This document shows, in pieces, positions 61,592 through 64,000 of a DNA stretch of 64,000 nucleotides. The position numbers and the translations under genes were made by a program. The stretch covers positions 1 through 64,000 of the forward strand of contig NZ_CP027668.1 in the NCBI RefSeq assembly GCF_003008515.1, given 5' to 3'. Numbering within the stretch: position 1 is the first letter of the stretch; the number at the start of each line of letters is the position of its first letter. The DNA comes from Phreatobacter cathodiphilus (GTDB lineage: Bacteria; Pseudomonadota; Alphaproteobacteria; Rhizobiales; Phreatobacteraceae). The notes under the pieces are model-generated. The model was not told the origin of the DNA. It saw only the letters and a program-made list of their open reading frames with translations, and did no database searches.

Positions 61592-64000
61592 ATGGAGCGT
61601 GCCGCCTTGCAGAACACGTTGCTTGCCATCGCCATCGCCCTCATCGCCGCCATCGTCGCGGCGGTGATCGGCCCGTGGCTGGTCGACTGGAACGGCTACA
61701 GGCCGCGCATCGAGGCCGAGGCCTCGCGCCTGTTCGGCACGCCGGTTCGGATCGGCGGCGACCTCTCCATCCGCCTCCTGCCGACCATCCGCATCGACGC
61801 GCGCGACGTCGCCATCGGCACGGAGACGAGCGGCGCGCGGATCGGCCGGCTCCACGGCGAGCTGCGCGTGGCGCCCCTGCTGCGCGGCGAGGCCTCCCTC
61901 AACGCCCTCCATATCCGCGACGCGGACGTGCGTCTCCGGCTCGGCCAGGTGCCGGGCCGCGTCCTGCCCGTCGAGGCGCTGACGGTCGAGAACGCCCGCC
62001 TTTCCGTGTCCGAGGAGGGGGGCCCGGCCACCCTCCTCGCCGAGCGGATGATGCTGTCGGGCGAATCGCGCGGCACGGCCGGGCCGGTCAGGCTGGAAGG
62101 CTCGGCCACGGTGGGCGAGACGGTGCTGCCGCTGCATCTGATGATGAGCCTCGCCGAGCACGGCGACCTCATGCTGCGCCTCAGGGTGCCCGAACGTCCC
62201 GAGGGGCCGGGCCTCGAGGCCGAGGGCACGATCGGCGCCGCGGGGCGGCCGCGTTTCGACGGCACCCTGGTCATGACCGGCCGCAGCGGCCGGCTGCCCT
62301 GGCGCGTCTCCGGTCCGGCCGCCGCGACGGCCCAGGCCCTCGTCATGCAGCGGGCGGAGGCGCAGGTCGGCTCCGGCGAGCGCATCGCCCGCGCCACCGG
62401 CTCCTTCCGCCGCGGCTTCGGGCCGGGCGGCGCGATCGAGGCGGTGGTCTCCGTCCGGCAGGCCGACCTCGACAAGCTGATCGAGGGTCCGCCCCGCACG
62501 CCGCGCATGGTGCTTGCGGCGCTGCTCGCCGAAGTCCCGCGTCTGGCCGAGGGCGCCGTGCCGATGACGCTCGGCTTCGACATTGCCGGCGCGACCCTCG
62601 GCGGGGCGCCGCTCGGGGACCTGCGCGGCGACATGGAGGCGGTCGACGGCCGCTGGACCGTCAAGGCTTTTTCAGGCCGGTTTCCCGGAGAGGCGCAGGT
62701 CGAGGCGGCGGGCGATCTGACGCTCGCCGGCGAGATGGGCTTTGCCGGAACGCTGTCCGTCAACGCGGCGCGGCCCGCCGTGCTGCTCTCCTGGCTCGAC
62801 GGCCAGCCGACGCCTCCCGGCACGCTCGACGATCCGCTGACCCTGACGACCCGCATGACGGCCGATGCCGGGCGCCTCCTTCTCGAGGACATCACCGCTC
62901 AGACCGCCGCCGGCCGCACCTCCGGCCGCATCGCGCTCGACGTGCCCGCCCTCGGCCGCCACGCCTTCCAGGCCGAGCTGACGGCCGACGCCCTCGACCT
63001 CGACCTGATGCTGCGCATCGCCCGCGGCGCCGGGGCGCGGCTCGACCCCGCCACCGACACCCGCGTCCAGTTGCGCGCCGGCCAGGCGCGCTTCGCCGGC
63101 TTCCTGGCCCGCGACGTCGATCTCGCCGTCGCCACCGACGGGCGCACCTTCGAGGCCGAGCGGCTGAAGGTCGGCGACCTCGCCGGCTTCGGCCTCGATC
63201 TCACCGGCCGTCTCGACGGCCTCGGCGGGCCGCTGCTCGGGCGGCTCTCCGGCCGGCTCAGGGCGGCCGATGCGGACGGCCTCGTCGCCCTGCTGCTGCG
63301 TGACGAACGCACGCGGACATTGGCCGAATGGATCCGGAACCGGGCGCCGTCGCTCGCCGGAGCCGACCTCGCCGTGACCTTCGCCGCCAGCGGCCGCCGC
63401 GCCCTCGGCCTCAGGATCGAGGGCCGTGTCGGCGAGGCGAACCTGCAGATCGACGCTGCCGGCGCCGGCGATCCCTTCGAGCCGGCGGGTCTGACGGGCC
63501 GTGTCGCCCTCGCCATCGACGCGCCGCGCGCCGACCAGATCTTCGCCCTGGTGGCGGGCGCCGCCGCGCCGGCGCCGACGCCTGTCGCCCGCACCCGCCT
63601 GTCGGCGCAGGTGGAGCGCCCGGATCCCGCCACCTTGCGGCTGCGGGGCTCTCTCGTCTCCGCCGGCACCACGCTCTCCTTCGACGCCGGTCGCGGCGGC
63701 GACGGCAGCGGCCGCCTCACCGCCGCCCTGCGCTCCGAGGACGTCTCGGCCCTCATGCCGCTCGCCGGCGTCCCCGCCGAAATCGCCGGCCGCCTGCCGG
63801 GGAGTTTCGACCTCACCGCCGTCGCCGATGACGGCGGCTGGCGCACCGAGAAGGCCGAGGGTCGGCTCGGCGGCACCACCGTCACCGCCCGTCTGAACGG
63901 GCGCGGCGCTTCCGCCCGCGGCGAGATCGGCCTTGGCGACATGACCGGCGAGGCGGCGATGGCGCTGCTGTCGGGCCCGGCCTGGCTCGTCGACGGCGGG
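61592..64000 (+). CDS. AsmA-family envelope protein, N-terminal part (truncated by window edge)
   Basis: At least 803 residues; the 3' end runs off the window. One N-terminal membrane helix (about 8-30, NTLLAIAIALIAAIVAAVIGPWL) is followed by WNGYRPRIEAEASRLFGTPVRIGGDL and a long repetitive beta-rich periplasmic region (DARDVAIGTETSGARIGRLHG, ALHIRDADVRLRLG). AsmA-like proteins span the periplasm and help move lipids to the outer membrane. The ATG at 61592 gives a short basic N-terminus before the helix; a TTG five codons later is an alternative. Confidence 0.85.
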   Translation, partial: MERAALQNTLLAIAIALIAAIVAAVIGPWLVDWNGYRPRIEAEASRLFGTPVRIGGDLSIRLLPTIRIDARDVAIGTETSGARIGRLHGELRVAPLLRGEASLNALHIRDADVRLRLGQVPGRVLPVEALTVENARLSVSEEGGPATLLAERMMLSGESRGTAGPVRLEGSATVGETVLPLHLMMSLAEHGDLMLRLRVPERPEGPGLEAEGTIGAAGRPRFDGTLVMTGRSGRLPWRVSGPAAATAQALVMQRAEAQVGSGERIARATGSFRRGFGPGGAIEAVVSVRQADLDKLIEGPPRTPRMVLAALLAEVPRLAEGAVPMTLGFDIAGATLGGAPLGDLRGDMEAVDGRWTVKAFSGRFPGEAQVEAAGDLTLAGEMGFAGTLSVNAARPAVLLSWLDGQPTPPGTLDDPLTLTTRMTADAGRLLLEDITAQTAAGRTSGRIALDVPALGRHAFQAELTADALDLDLMLRIARGAGARLDPATDTRVQLRAGQARFAGFLARDVDLAVATDGRTFEAERLKVGDLAGFGLDLTGRLDGLGGPLLGRLSGRLRAADADGLVALLLRDERTRTLAEWIRNRAPSLAGADLAVTFAASGRRALGLRIEGRVGEANLQIDAAGAGDPFEPAGLTGRVALAIDAPRADQIFALVAGAAAPAPTPVARTRLSAQVERPDPATLRLRGSLVSAGTTLSFDAGRGGDGSGRLTAALRSEDVSALMPLAGVPAEIAGRLPGSFDLTAVADDGGWRTEKAEGRLGGTTVTARLNGRGASARGEIGLGDMTGEAAMALLSGPAWLVDGG

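Overview
The window is a dense, very GC-rich stretch of bacterial chromosome (roughly two thirds G+C by eye) with no rRNA, tRNA, IS element, phage or CRISPR that I can see. The gene content points to an alphaproteobacterium, most likely Hyphomicrobiales (Rhizobiales): an IalB-family protein, an extensin-like C-terminal protein, an alphaproteobacterial CheZ, a coxB-ctaD-ctaB-coxF-ctaG-ctaE cytochrome oxidase cluster, a SURF1/DUF983 pair, an SSS-type hybrid histidine kinase, and a tadA/rluB/rsmD neighbourhood. The genus cannot be fixed from the sequence alone.

Layout. 1-5.7 kb: start of an L,D-transpeptidase, a thioesterase, an unknown protein and a GtrA-type flippase on the minus strand, facing a GT2 glycosyltransferase and a YdjC/ChbG deacetylase (an envelope-sugar module), then an outer-membrane-like protein behind a perfect palindrome. 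5.7-9.3 kb: a BacA/YddA-type ABC transporter, and an HxlR regulator and LysE exporter that share an operator-like repeat. 9.3-18.4 kb: META protein, a sigma-54 activator with a degenerate receiver, LTXXQ protein, DUF937 protein, a MATE pump coupled to a KefB/C antiporter, TldD and IalB. 18.4-28.3 kb: the aa3-type cytochrome oxidase operon, an M16 protease pair, and an inverted DUF983-SURF1 pair. 28.5-33.5 kb: cheY-cheZ, a class IIA HAD protein, a protein with the complete fluoroacetate-dehalogenase active site, an unknown protein and purD.

33.6-48.6 kb: xseA, a YbdK-type carboxylate-amine ligase, rsmE, a secreted protein, ubiA, a PaiB-like protein, a chemoreceptor, ribF, a MaoC hydratase, a degenerate-EAL (TipF-like) protein, mutL, a patatin and an HSL-type esterase. 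48.6-64 kb: the SSS hybrid kinase, mscL, rsmD, a 965-residue RluB-type pseudouridine synthase with repeat tails, tadA, a ferric-iron ABC permease and binding protein behind two Irr-like boxes, cysQ, an extensin/LAS-peptidase-like protein and the start of an AsmA-family protein.

Themes. Respiration (cox genes with copper and haem assembly factors), motility signalling (CheY, CheZ, chemoreceptor, TipF-like protein, two CtrA-like boxes), RNA modification (RsmE, RsmD, RluB-type, TadA) and iron uptake dominate. A layout feature recurs: eight of nine convergent gene pairs end within 8 nt of each other, two of them sharing a palindromic stop. Nothing here is a clear-cut new multi-gene system. The best leads are the dehalogenase, the GtrA/GT2/YdjC module, the HxlR-LysE operator pair, the phosphosite-less sigma-54 activator, the tailed pseudouridine synthase, and the possible loop-to-ribosome-site pairing upstream of the PaiB gene.
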